From SXOA01 sp964444865 (GTDB taxonomy: Bacteria > Planctomycetota > Planctomycetia > Pirellulales > Pirellulaceae): DNA of 15,315 nt. Location of the stretch: the NCBI GenBank assembly GCA_964444865.1, contig CAYUJE010000155.1, forward strand, positions 1 to 15,315, read 5' to 3'. The notes under the pieces were generated by a model. That model was not told the DNA's origin and searched no databases. It was given only the letters and a program-made list of their open reading frames with translations. Positions 1 to 7,874 of this stretch are shown here, in pieces (positions within the stretch are counted from its first letter, which is position 1; each line of letters begins with the position of its first letter). A program made the position numbers and the translations under genes.

Positions 1-197
1 TTCGTCCGGCAACTTTCTTCTTGGGTGGACTCCCCGTAGACTAGGGAATAAGTTGACTTGGGGAGCGACGATAAGTGAAGGGTTGTTTTCTCGGCTCCTG
101 GCGGAATCTACGCCGAACCGAGAAATCAATCCTCCCCAGCGTTCCCGGTCTGCATTCAGCGACGATTCTGCCGCCTGGCTCGTGTCACGGACTGCTT

Positions 198-2999
198 ATG
201 AAGTGCTCCTCCTCGCGCTATTCTCTTTCCCTTCAGCTCACGGCGCTGCTTATTCTCTTGCTCGTTGGTGCGGTTGCCCTTCCCGGTTGCAGCGGCTGTC
301 AGAAGGAGACGGCGGCGCAAAAGAAAAAGCGTCTCGACGACGAGAAGAAGAAGGAAGCTGAACGCAAACGCAAGAAAAAGGCCGAGGAGCCCAAGCCTAA
401 CTTCGACCCGATCATCAGCCAGATACTTCCCAATTCGGTCACTACCAACCCCACCGCAAAAACGGACAAGGAAAAGGGCAAAGAAAAGGAGAAGGCCAAG
501 GAAGACCAGCAGGCGGCGATGGAATATTCCTACGTCAAACCGGGGCATTTCGTCAGCGTGATGCAAACCGTCAAGGCCAACAACTTTGATTATCCGGGAA
601 TGCTCAGGACGTATGCAGTTGGTGCCGCGAATAACGAACCACTGGATGTGTACAAGACGAATTATCGCGTCTCGATGTTTCGCCCCATTTCGCTTCCCAA
701 GGGACAGGCCAAATTCATCGAGTCCACTTTTTTCCTGCCGCAGCGAGATAACTTCCTCTCGCAGGCCAGATACAACATGCGGGTGGAATTGCTTTCCTCG
801 CGCGGCGGGAGCGTCACCAAGGAAGAATCGGCGACGGGGACTTCGATGCGCGACTACGAATATTTCATCGTCGTGCTGGCCGCCAATCCGCAGCCCTATC
901 AAGGGCTTAAGGACCCCAAGGTTCACAGCATTGTCGTGAGCCAGAGCGAAATATCTCGGGACGGAAGCCTGCGGTTTTATCACGTTGTCATGCCCACCAT
1001 TGAACGCCGGGTGCCGCTCCCCAGTTCAGCATTTGCCTGGACAACCATTGCCTATGTTTTTTGGGATGACCTGGACCCCGCCATTTTGACGCAGGATCAA
1101 CAAAATGCCATGCTCGATTGGGTTCATTGGGGGGGCCAGGTCATCATCAGCGGACCCAATTCGCTCGACAAACTCAAAGGAAGCTTCCTCTCGCCTTACC
1201 TGCCAGCTGATAGCGGGCAAGCTCTCAAGCTCGATCAGAGTTCCTTCGACAAACTGAACGAGGCCTGGTCGCTCCCGTCGCTGGGAAACGAGAAGAAGAA
1301 GCCGATGTCCGCGGAAGAACGAGGCATCAAGTTCGTTGGCAACAAGCCGATGCTGGGCGTGGAACTCAAAAGACACCCGCTCGCGGATTACTTGGAGGGA
1401 ACCGGCGATCTTGTGGTGGAACGCCGCGTTGGTGGTGGCCGAATCGTCGTGACCGCGTTTCCCCTGTCGGACATCCGCGTTCGCCTCTGGCCCAATTTTG
1501 ATGGCTTTCTGAACGGCTGTCTGCTGCGGCGTCCGCCGCGCAATTTCAACCATAACGACATTGCCGAACTGCGCATGGAGTGGGATTCCCCCGAACTGAA
1601 AAATTACGTGCGCGACCCGCGACTGGCGTGCACCCTGCGCTATTTCAGTCATGACGTCGGCTTTCCCACGGGAATCGTAAAGCCGGCGGGGGCCTCCCGC
1701 ACATCGTCTCCCCTTCAGGAAACCTATCAGCAGCCGCGGGGCTTCCGGGGATTTGTACAACCCACGCCCGAAATGCCCCTTCCGAACACCGTGGATCTGC
1801 AGCCCAAGGCCGAAGATTGGCATTTTGGCGGCTATCGGGCGGATAACGAATCGGGGGTCGGCGGCTGGAGCGACCTGAACCCGGTTTCGAAGGCGGCTCG
1901 CGACTCCCTGGCCGAAGCTGGAAAAATTTCCATACCCAAGGCGGATTTTGTGCTCAAGGTACTAGCCGTTTATTTGCTGGTGCTGGTCCCACTCAATTGG
2001 CTCTTCTTCTGGCTCATCGGTCGCGTGGAATGGGCGTGGGCGGCCGCTCCCGTCATTGCCATCATCGGCGCAGTCTGCGTGATTCGGCTGGCGCAGCTCA
2101 ACATCGGCTTCGTCCGCAGCCGTACGGAAGTCGCCGTGCTGGAGACTCAGGCCGACTATCCGCGTGGGCATGTCACTCGCTACACGCGGCTGTATACGTC
2201 GCTTTCCACCGGTTACGACCTGAGCTTCGACGACCCCTCCGCGGTCGCGCTCCCCTTTGTCAACGATGTCGATTATCAACGACTGCCGACCGAGTCACCC
2301 AAATATGTAGAATTTCGGCAGGACAAGAACACCGTTCTGTCGGGCGTTCAAGTCACATCCAACTCCACCGAAGGGGTCCATGCGGAACACATGCTCTCGC
2401 TGGGCAAAACAGCCAGCACACCCGGCGGAATCACCCTCGCCGGTTCCGCCGAAAACCCCAGTGTCCGCAACGACACTTCCTATACTTTGCGGGATGTTGG
2501 CGTGCTCAGAAAAGTAGGGGCTGAAATACAAGCAGCCTATATCGCCGAATTGAGACCTGGCACGGCCTCGCCATTGGCCTTTGCGGCTTGTCCCAACAAC
2601 GAGTCTTGGGTCACCAGTTGGGATCAATCGCTCGTCATGTCTTCCAAGGTGCAAGCTCAGGAAGAAGACAAGGGCTCGGTCCGCTTGTATCGGCTGGTGG
2701 AACTTGCCGCCAAACAATTGACGTTGTCCGCGGGCGATACCCGATTGATTGCCTGGACCGATGACGAGATTCCCGGCATGACGATCTATCCCGCACCGGC
2801 TCAGAACAACACGCGAACGCTTGTTCTCTCCCATCTCTCCCGAGCTAAAATTCCTGCCGCCAAACATGACAAAAATGTCGCCGAAGACTTTGTGCTGCCG
2901 GAGCTGGATGAAGACAAAGAAAAAAATCCCGATGGAATGCCGGACGATGCCGGTGCCCAGTTAATTCCTTCCCGGCCCGCGCTGGCCGCCCAAAGATAG
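198..2999 (+). CDS. Large lipoprotein-like membrane protein paired with an ABC ATPase
   Basis: I do not recognise a named family, but the architecture is clear. Starting at ATG 198 gives 933 aa with a signal peptide (hydrophobic core about residues 13-29) and a lipobox-like LPGC, placing a possible lipidated Cys at 31. An in-frame GTG at 75 would add 41 residues ahead of the signal peptide, so 198 is preferred. Residues about 42-61 are a Lys/Arg/Glu-rich stretch. Residues about 285-320 (FWDDLDPAIL, then WVHWGGQVIISGP) look like the glutamine-amidotransferase-like fold seen in some ABC-linked surface proteins, without a visible catalytic triad. VGGGRIVVTAFPLSD follows near 411. Two transmembrane helices lie near residues 584-606 and 612-634, followed by about 300 probably extracytoplasmic residues. 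The ABC ATPase gene starts 6 nt downstream, so the two are probably co-transcribed and work together. No Shine-Dalgarno is visible at 198. Existence is secure; function is inferred. Confidence 0.85.
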   Translation: MKCSSSRYSLSLQLTALLILLLVGAVALPGCSGCQKETAAQKKKRLDDEKKKEAERKRKKKAEEPKPNFDPIISQILPNSVTTNPTAKTDKEKGKEKEKAKEDQQAAMEYSYVKPGHFVSVMQTVKANNFDYPGMLRTYAVGAANNEPLDVYKTNYRVSMFRPISLPKGQAKFIESTFFLPQRDNFLSQARYNMRVELLSSRGGSVTKEESATGTSMRDYEYFIVVLAANPQPYQGLKDPKVHSIVVSQSEISRDGSLRFYHVVMPTIERRVPLPSSAFAWTTIAYVFWDDLDPAILTQDQQNAMLDWVHWGGQVIISGPNSLDKLKGSFLSPYLPADSGQALKLDQSSFDKLNEAWSLPSLGNEKKKPMSAEERGIKFVGNKPMLGVELKRHPLADYLEGTGDLVVERRVGGGRIVVTAFPLSDIRVRLWPNFDGFLNGCLLRRPPRNFNHNDIAELRMEWDSPELKNYVRDPRLACTLRYFSHDVGFPTGIVKPAGASRTSSPLQETYQQPRGFRGFVQPTPEMPLPNTVDLQPKAEDWHFGGYRADNESGVGGWSDLNPVSKAARDSLAEAGKISIPKADFVLKVLAVYLLVLVPLNWLFFWLIGRVEWAWAAAPVIAIIGAVCVIRLAQLNIGFVRSRTEVAVLETQADYPRGHVTRYTRLYTSLSTGYDLSFDDPSAVALPFVNDVDYQRLPTESPKYVEFRQDKNTVLSGVQVTSNSTEGVHAEHMLSLGKTASTPGGITLAGSAENPSVRNDTSYTLRDVGVLRKVGAEIQAAYIAELRPGTASPLAFAACPNNESWVTSWDQSLVMSSKVQAQEEDKGSVRLYRLVELAAKQLTLSAGDTRLIAWTDDEIPGMTIYPAPAQNNTRTLVLSHLSRAKIPAAKHDKNVAEDFVLPELDEDKEKNPDGMPDDAGAQLIPSRPALAAQR

Positions 3000-3005
3000 G
3001 CCCCC

Positions 3006-3932
3006 ATGATTGAACTCATTGATTTCGGCAAGGACTACGGCGATTTTCGCGCCGTGGAGCGCCTCAATCTCAAAATCGAAGCCGGCGAGATGTTCGGCTT
3101 TATCGGCCCCAATGGGGCGGGAAAAAGCACCACCATCCGCTTCCTCTCTACGCTCCTCAAAGCCAGCCGGGGCGAGGGAATCGTCAACGGACACAGCGTC
3201 ACCCGCGATCCGATGGCGGTCCGCTACAGCATCGGCTACATGCCGGATAACTTCGGCGTCTACGACGGGATGAAGGTGTGGGAATTCCTGGATTTCTTCG
3301 CCGTGGCCTACAAAATCGGCAAGGCCAAACGAAAACAAGTCATCAGCGACGTGCTGGAACTGCTCGACCTGGGCCACAAGCGAGACGACTACGTCAACGG
3401 CCTCTCCCGTGGCATGAAGCAGCGTCTCTGCATGGCCAAAACGCTGGTGCACGATCCGCCGGTCCTCATTCTCGACGAACCGACGAGCGGCCTGGATCCC
3501 CGCGCCCGTATCGAGGTCAAAGCCCTCTTTAAGGAACTCCGGCGGATGGGAAAAACCATTCTCATCTCCAGCCACATCCTGACGGAACTTGCCGACTGTT
3601 GCACCAGCATCGGCATCATCGAGCGCGGCCAACTCCTGATGAGCGGGCCCATCGAAGACGTCTACCGAAAAATCCGCGGCAACCGGACTATCGAAATCCG
3701 TTTCAATGGCAACATGGACGTCGGCCTTTCCGTCGTCCGCTCCCACCCCGCCTGCCGCAACGTCGCCGTCGATGTGAACCACTGCGTCGTCGAAATGGAC
3801 TGCGACGACAAGGGTGTCAGCGAGCTCCTCAACCAGCTCATCTACAACAAAGTCGGCATCCACAACTTCGCCGAGAAGGACCCGTCGCTGGAAGACGTGT
3901 TCATGATGGTGACGAAGGGGCTGGTGACGTAG
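3006..3932 (+). CDS. ABC transporter ATP-binding protein (ABC-2/CcmA type)
   Basis: Cytoplasmic ATPase subunit, 308 aa, usual length for an ABC-2-type exporter ATPase. Visible motifs: Walker A GPNGAGKS (34-41), signature LSRGMKQR (133-140), Walker B VLILDEP (153-159), D-loop SGLD after it, and H-loop His190 in SSH. At the Q-loop position the sequence reads GYMPDN (77-82), so the usual Gln is replaced; Glu or Asp there occurs in CcmA/ABC-2-like ATPases. The C-terminal part, about 220-308, is a regulatory extension common in this class. The gene lies 6 nt after the large membrane protein, which is its likely partner. No classical six-TM permease is in the window, so the pore subunit may be encoded upstream of base 1 or elsewhere. 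Substrate unknown. It ends 6 nt before the convergent RES gene, with no obvious terminator between. Confidence 0.93.
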   Translation: MIELIDFGKDYGDFRAVERLNLKIEAGEMFGFIGPNGAGKSTTIRFLSTLLKASRGEGIVNGHSVTRDPMAVRYSIGYMPDNFGVYDGMKVWEFLDFFAVAYKIGKAKRKQVISDVLELLDLGHKRDDYVNGLSRGMKQRLCMAKTLVHDPPVLILDEPTSGLDPRARIEVKALFKELRRMGKTILISSHILTELADCCTSIGIIERGQLLMSGPIEDVYRKIRGNRTIEIRFNGNMDVGLSVVRSHPACRNVAVDVNHCVVEMDCDDKGVSELLNQLIYNKVGIHNFAEKDPSLEDVFMMVTKGLVT

Positions 3933-3938
3933 GCAACG

Positions 3939-4589
3939 CTAAGATGTCCGACGTCTCGTTTTCGGTAGCTTCATTTTTTTGATGGGAACATTGACGCCAA
4001 CGGAGTTGGTCGCGCTGTTGACCACGACGCCACTTTTCTGTCTCAGGTTTTGTGGAAACACCACCAAACATTTTCTGTCCGGCACCCGGGCAGAGTACGA
4101 GATGATTCCTTCGACTCGTCGCTTGTCTTGGAAAACTGCCTGGGCAAGACGCTGCGTCGGGATGATTTGCCAGAAGGACTGCTGAGTCGCCCAATTGGGG
4201 CTGCGCAGGTAATAGGACCGCCAATCGCCGGTGAGTTCCTGGGCGCTAGTGGAAACAGTTTTGCGTTCTTGCAACGCCGTGAGGTCAATGACTTTCGCCA
4301 AAGTGACTGTCACATGAACTGTGAGCCAATTCTGCGATAATGGGCTCGGCGCAAAAACTGCGGGAGACCCGAGTAGCGCGGAAACTTCAAATTGTGCTAC
4401 TAGCGGACTCTCCGCCAGATAGAGCACTTCAAAACCTGGATACGTCGCGGTAACAGTATTGAATCGCCCCGGATGATTGCGTGTATGGCTCGTAGAGAGT
4501 GCAGAACCTGCATGTTGCCTAAGGATCATCCTCACCCAATTCCCAGAGTGGGAAACCGGTTGGAGGTTTGGGGCCAGAATTGCCCTCAC
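3939..4589 (-). CDS. RES-domain toxin (NAD-degrading type II TA toxin)
   Basis: 216 aa. The RES fold is supported by GRFN (Arg42), VLYLAESP (Tyr57), Glu68 eleven residues later, the PTQRLAQAVF segment (144-153) and a GIISYSAR segment with Ser166. These match the conserved Arg, Tyr, Glu and Ser positions of RES proteins, so the active site looks intact. Known RES toxins (MbcT and Xre-RES partners) deplete NAD+ by hydrolysis or phosphorolysis; that activity is inferred here. The C-terminus carries a basic tail (about 203-216). The start is a GTG that overlaps the TGA of the upstream DUF2384 gene as GTGA, indicating translational coupling. The gene is last in a three-gene unit. Its stop is 6 nt from the convergent ABC gene stop. 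The exact N-terminus is less certain; in-frame ATGs exist inside (for example Met21) but would clip the domain. Confidence 0.8.
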   Translation of the reverse strand: MRAILAPNLQPVSHSGNWVRMILRQHAGSALSTSHTRNHPGRFNTVTATYPGFEVLYLAESPLVAQFEVSALLGSPAVFAPSPLSQNWLTVHVTVTLAKVIDLTALQERKTVSTSAQELTGDWRSYYLRSPNWATQQSFWQIIPTQRLAQAVFQDKRRVEGIISYSARVPDRKCLVVFPQNLRQKSGVVVNSATNSVGVNVPIKKMKLPKTRRRTS

Positions 4590-4822
4590 GACATATCTCC
4601 CCAGGATGCTGCGATGAGCAAGTCTCTAAGTAACGACTCTCTGGGAGTATCGAGCAATGTCCGCGGCTTCTCTCCGCCGAGAGAGGCATTGGGGGTGTCT
4701 TTCCATTGTTCGGCGTCGTCGTGGAACAACTGGCGAATGAGGGCGTCGGTTGTCGAGGCATGGTAACCGCCTCGATCATCGGGCACGCTCGGATTCCGGC
4801 GGCGATTAATTTTCTTGGCCAT
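4586..4822 (-). CDS. Short DUF2384 (MbcA/ParS/Xre toxin-binding) antitoxin
   Basis: 78 aa. The second half (about residues 27-78) fits the DUF2384 toxin-binding domain: an acidic W.DTPN segment, SLGGEKPRTLLDTP, then a helix ending in the family's usual xxG-like tail (ASWGDMS). In known systems this domain caps the active site of a RES toxin, and a RES gene follows directly here, so antitoxin is the natural role. The oddity is length: typical Xre-type RES antitoxins are about 120-160 aa with an N-terminal helix-turn-helix. Here the N-terminus is only about 26 basic residues (MAKKINRRRNP), so a DNA-binding domain is missing or reduced. The start overlaps the upstream 86-aa gene by 17 nt and no Shine-Dalgarno is seen, consistent with coupled translation. 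Confidence 0.72.
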   Translation of the reverse strand: MAKKINRRRNPSVPDDRGGYHASTTDALIRQLFHDDAEQWKDTPNASLGGEKPRTLLDTPRESLLRDLLIAASWGDMS

Positions 4823-5066
4823 GATAGGTGTCGTAGTCGTCCATGATTGGGTCTGCCCAGCCCGCGTCGGCAGCGGTTTTGGCGATCAGAGGGTACATCT
4901 CCTCCGGTCGAAATTCCGCCTCAGAGAATGCCGCGTGTATCGCCTCGAATTGCTCCGACGTAATGACATACCAGGTTTTGGTAGGCGACTGTCCGACCAA
5001 CTGCAGCGGTTGATTCGGCTGTGCCAGAAGGGCTTGTTCTTGTTCGGCGGTTAGGGTAAGGGTCAT
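4806..5066 (-). CDS. Small antitoxin-like protein heading the RES module
   Basis: 86 aa. The N-terminus is a short beta-strand-rich segment (MTLTLTAEQEQALL, then a WYVITSEQFEAI stretch at about 32-43); the C-terminus is acidic (PIMDDYDTYHGQEN). This layout resembles small antitoxin-like proteins that I recall being encoded just before MazF/PemK toxins in planctomycetes and cyanobacteria, often ending in a similar GW.DP.MD.YD pattern; here AGWADPIMDDYD is present. That family resemblance is from memory and is not a named-domain match. It is the first gene of the unit: a TATAAT box lies immediately upstream and the next gene overlaps its 3' end by 17 nt. A role as an extra antitoxin or DNA-binding partner is plausible, given the shortened DUF2384 protein, but unproven. 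Confidence 0.7.
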   Translation of the reverse strand: MTLTLTAEQEQALLAQPNQPLQLVGQSPTKTWYVITSEQFEAIHAAFSEAEFRPEEMYPLIAKTAADAGWADPIMDDYDTYHGQEN

Positions 5067-5078
5067 ACGGCAATTATA
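5066..5078 (-). promoter_or_regulatory. -10 box (TATAAT) directly upstream of the RES module, possible leaderless start
   Basis: A perfect TATAAT lies on the minus strand at 5078-5073, only 6 nt before the ATG at 5066. A transcription start 7 nt downstream of the -10 box would fall on the A of the start codon, giving a leaderless mRNA. There is no room for a Shine-Dalgarno. No convincing -35 hexamer is seen 16-18 nt upstream. Confidence 0.5.
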
Positions 5079-5140
5079 CCGCAGGATCTACCGCATATTC
5101 CAGATCATTTCGACCAAACAGGGCCAGCAGCCTTTCACAT

Positions 5141-6367
5141 TCAACTCACAGGTTTCATTACTCGCACCGTCGCCAGCATAACCGATGCCGCGAGTGCGAA
5201 GGCCGCTCCGGTTCCAAAGGCCGCAGGCGCGCCCCACTGGTCATAGAGGAAGCCAAACAGCAGGCTGGCGGGGAGCGAGCCGATGCCGATGGTCAGATTG
5301 AACCAGCCGTAGGCGAGTCCTTTGCGCTCGGGGCAGACGAGCGTGGCGACGAGGGCTTTTTCGGCTGGTTCGGTGAGGGCGTAGAAAACGGCATACAGCA
5401 TGAAAAGGACCCAGATTTGCCAGGCAGCAGTGGCGAAGCCAAATGCCGCATAGACCACTGCATACCACAGCCACCCGGCCCAAATGAGCGGCCTCGCCCC
5501 CAAGCGATGGACCCAGCCCCCGGTCAGCAAGTTGCCGCCGCTCTTCGCCAGGTGGAAGAAAATCCACAGGATGGGGAGCGCATAAATCGGCACCCCAAGT
5601 TCCTTCGCCCGCACCAGCAAAAAGCTGTCGCTCGAATTGCCGAGCGTGAAGAGGAGCAACGTAATCAGGTAGCGGCGAAAGTTCGCGTCCAAAGGCTGAA
5701 GCGACAACTGCACCTTGGGCTCGGTCGTTGCGACTCTCTTCGTTTCCCGCAGGGCCAGCGGCACCAGCAGCAGAATCGGCAGTCCGGGGATGAGCGACAG
5801 CATGAACAGCCGACGAAGCTGCCATTCTTCCTGGGCTCCTTCGGTCGCTACGCCCCCCGATGTCCACCACAGAAAGGCCACCGCGATGAGCGCCCCCAGT
5901 GCCGCTCCCAAATGATCCATGGCCCGATGAAAGCCAAAGGCCCGGCCGCGGGTCTGCTCGCTGGTGGTGTCGGCGATCATGGCATCGCGCGGCGCGGCGC
6001 GAATCCCTTTCCCCACGCGGTCAATCGTTCGCAGTCCAAAGACATGCCAGGGGGAACCCGCCAGACCCATGAGCGGCCGGGTAAGGACGGCAATGAAATA
6101 GCCGACGAGAATGAAACCCTTCCGCCGGCCGACGCTGTCCGAACTGGCCCCCGACCAGAGTTTAACCAGGCTGGAGACCGTCTCCCCCACTCCGTCAATC
6201 AGTCCGATTTGCCACTTGGCCGCCCCCAAAACCGTGGTAAGAAAGGCCGGCATCACCGGCGCGAGCATCTCGCTCGCCGTGTCGTTGAGCAAACTGGTCA
6301 GCCCCAGCAGCTTCACCGTCCAGGGAAGTGGCGCGTCAGGCTTCGGTTCCGGCAACGGTTCTGGCAT
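5141..6367 (-). CDS. Major facilitator superfamily transporter
   Basis: 408 aa, hydrophobic throughout with a 12-TM-like pattern, usual MFS length. The loop between TM2 and TM3 carries the MFS motif A form SGASSDSVGRRKG (72-84). It is followed by the Arg/Asp-rich RTIDRVGKGIRAAPRDA stretch (113-129), characteristic of a subgroup of uncharacterised MFS permeases. A Pro-rich cytoplasmic N-terminus (MPEPLPEPKPDAPLP) precedes TM1. Substrate cannot be told from sequence. The gene begins 18 nt after the stop of the 383-aa gene on the same strand, so the two are probably one transcript. 74 nt separate its stop from the start of the RES module, which has its own -10 box. Confidence 0.92.
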   Translation of the reverse strand: MPEPLPEPKPDAPLPWTVKLLGLTSLLNDTASEMLAPVMPAFLTTVLGAAKWQIGLIDGVGETVSSLVKLWSGASSDSVGRRKGFILVGYFIAVLTRPLMGLAGSPWHVFGLRTIDRVGKGIRAAPRDAMIADTTSEQTRGRAFGFHRAMDHLGAALGALIAVAFLWWTSGGVATEGAQEEWQLRRLFMLSLIPGLPILLLVPLALRETKRVATTEPKVQLSLQPLDANFRRYLITLLLFTLGNSSDSFLLVRAKELGVPIYALPILWIFFHLAKSGGNLLTGGWVHRLGARPLIWAGWLWYAVVYAAFGFATAAWQIWVLFMLYAVFYALTEPAEKALVATLVCPERKGLAYGWFNLTIGIGSLPASLLFGFLYDQWGAPAAFGTGAAFALAASVMLATVRVMKPVS

Positions 6368-6385
6368 CGAGCATCTCGGTCCAGG

Positions 6386-7537
6386 CTACTTCGCCCCAGC
6401 CACCAGGGCCGCCGCATAACCGAGCGTGTCATTGCGCCCCTGGCAATATTCCAGTACGGCTGAATAGTCTTTCGCTTTGTCCGCCAGTTCCAGGAGCGAC
6501 GGCGCGATGCCGACCGGCTGGATGCCCGGCTTGCTCAGTGCGATGGCGGCTGCGACGGCTTCCTTGTAGCGGCCGATGCGGGCGAGCAGGTCCACATAGG
6601 TCTCGCTGGCAATCATCGTGTGATACTGCGGATCGAGCATTTCTGCTTTGTTCTTGAAGTAGGCCAGCGCTTCCTCGACATTTTCTCCCAACAGCGCCTG
6701 GAAATAGAGCGAATGGCTCGGATACGTTTCCGCAAAGGGCTCGTCCCCCTGATACTGAAACTGGGTCGACAGGTGCTTGCCGTATTCCGTCAAGTCCAGC
6801 GCCAGCCGCAGGTCGGCCGGATCGCTGCAATTCCTGGCGATGCGGGTGGTCGATGCCAAATGCGTGGTATCGATGTGGTAGGAATTTTCCTGAAAGAGCC
6901 AGTCCCGATCGGCAATCAATTCCTTGAGCGTCTTTTCCTTGGGCTGAGAACCTTCTTGCCGGGCGATGTCCACCTTCACGCTCCCCACCAGGTCCGTGTG
7001 CAGTCGATGTAAGAGCAGCTTCGCGGCCGGCTCCTGCTCTTTGCGTGGGCGGCGGGCAAGCGACGAATCATAAGTCGTGATGGAACTGCAAGTGCCGTAA
7101 CTTTCCAGCACCAGGCCAAAGCCGCGGCCGATATCAATCCCTTCGTGCAGCGTGACTTCAATTAGCTCTTCGGTGTTGTCCTCCCCCGGTACCACCTCGG
7201 CCAGTAGCTTCGCAGCCTCCGCCTTGTCGCCGACGGGCCGCAGATACATCCACCCCTCGCGGACCTTCCCTTCCTTGAGCAGCAGCGTCCCCACCTCGCG
7301 GCAGGCGGCAATCAGCCCCTCCTCAAGCTCATTCCGCTTCGCCTCGCTCAGCGAATCCGCCCCTTCCGCCGTGGCAATGGGCATTCCCAGCTTGCGGCGG
7401 ACCTGCATCTTGAGGGCTTCAAACAGTTCGTGATACTTCTTCTCCGCTCGCAACTGGTCCACAACGCGGCTCAGCACCGCATCAGCACCATGAGCGGCGA
7501 ATTCTGACTTCAGCGTATCGAAAGCAGTATCTGACAT
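6386..7537 (-). CDS. Conserved hypothetical helical (TPR-like) protein
   Basis: 383 aa, no signal peptide and no membrane segment, so probably cytoplasmic. The sequence is strongly helical. The N-terminal part (1-115) and the last about 100 residues (ALAYFKNKAEML, GRYKEAVAAAIAL, AKDYSAVLEYCQ) read like degenerate tetratricopeptide-type helical hairpins. The middle carries an IDIGRGFGLVLESYGTC stretch (about 134-150) followed by SSITTYDS, and a later HIDTTHLAST segment, which look like conserved functional patches. I recall similar hypothetical proteins in planctomycetes, but I cannot assign a reaction. It is the first gene of a probable two-gene unit with the MFS transporter. The start ATG at 7537 gives an acceptable N-terminus; no Shine-Dalgarno is visible. 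Confidence 0.82.
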   Translation of the reverse strand: MSDTAFDTLKSEFAAHGADAVLSRVVDQLRAEKKYHELFEALKMQVRRKLGMPIATAEGADSLSEAKRNELEEGLIAACREVGTLLLKEGKVREGWMYLRPVGDKAEAAKLLAEVVPGEDNTEELIEVTLHEGIDIGRGFGLVLESYGTCSSITTYDSSLARRPRKEQEPAAKLLLHRLHTDLVGSVKVDIARQEGSQPKEKTLKELIADRDWLFQENSYHIDTTHLASTTRIARNCSDPADLRLALDLTEYGKHLSTQFQYQGDEPFAETYPSHSLYFQALLGENVEEALAYFKNKAEMLDPQYHTMIASETYVDLLARIGRYKEAVAAAIALSKPGIQPVGIAPSLLELADKAKDYSAVLEYCQGRNDTLGYAAALVAGAK

Positions 7538-7874
7538 GACGTATTCGGCTCAATGGATGGTCTTTGAATCTCATTCCCAACACCGTTTATCGTACCATCG
7601 AATGGGCTGATTCCCCAGGTGCCCAAAGCCGAACCCGAAAAGTGGCCACTCTATTTTTTCACGGCCTTCCAGGGTCGGCATCCACCGGCTGATGAAACAG
7701 CTCGGCCCTGGCGTTCCCCCGGTTAAGAACGTGATAACACCAATTCCCTAGCGAAGCTCGTGCGGTGCGTGGCATAATGGCAAATGAGCACCGCGGAAAT
7801 CGTGCCGTCAATCAGAAGAAGTCGAAGGTCCTCTTTTCTGGGCCTCCGAATACCACCCTGGGCGTAGTGATGAA
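7538..7874. other. Intergenic region between divergent genes, no gene seen
   Basis: 337 nt between the 383-aa gene (-) and the 293-aa gene (+). It must hold promoters for both. A TACGAT at 7594-7589 on the minus strand and a CATAAT at 7773-7778 on the plus strand could be -10 boxes, but neither has a good -35. A 27-codon frame from ATG 7784 to TAG 7867 has no supporting signal. Confidence 0.5.

Noticed and set aside
53..81. TTGACT at 53-58 as the -35 of a promoter for the lipoprotein-like gene
   Set aside because: No acceptable -10 hexamer lies 16-18 nt downstream.
156..983. 275-aa minus-strand open frame antisense to the lipoprotein-like gene
   Set aside because: It is a shadow of the plus-strand gene with low-complexity Leu/Arg runs and no domain or start signal.
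4050..4340. Plus-strand open frame of 96 aa opposite the RES gene
   Set aside because: The minus-strand protein has the RES conserved residues; the plus-strand frame has none.
7784..7867. 27-codon frame upstream of the 293-aa gene as a small toxin or leader peptide
   Set aside because: It has no Shine-Dalgarno, no hydrophobic segment and no promoter support.
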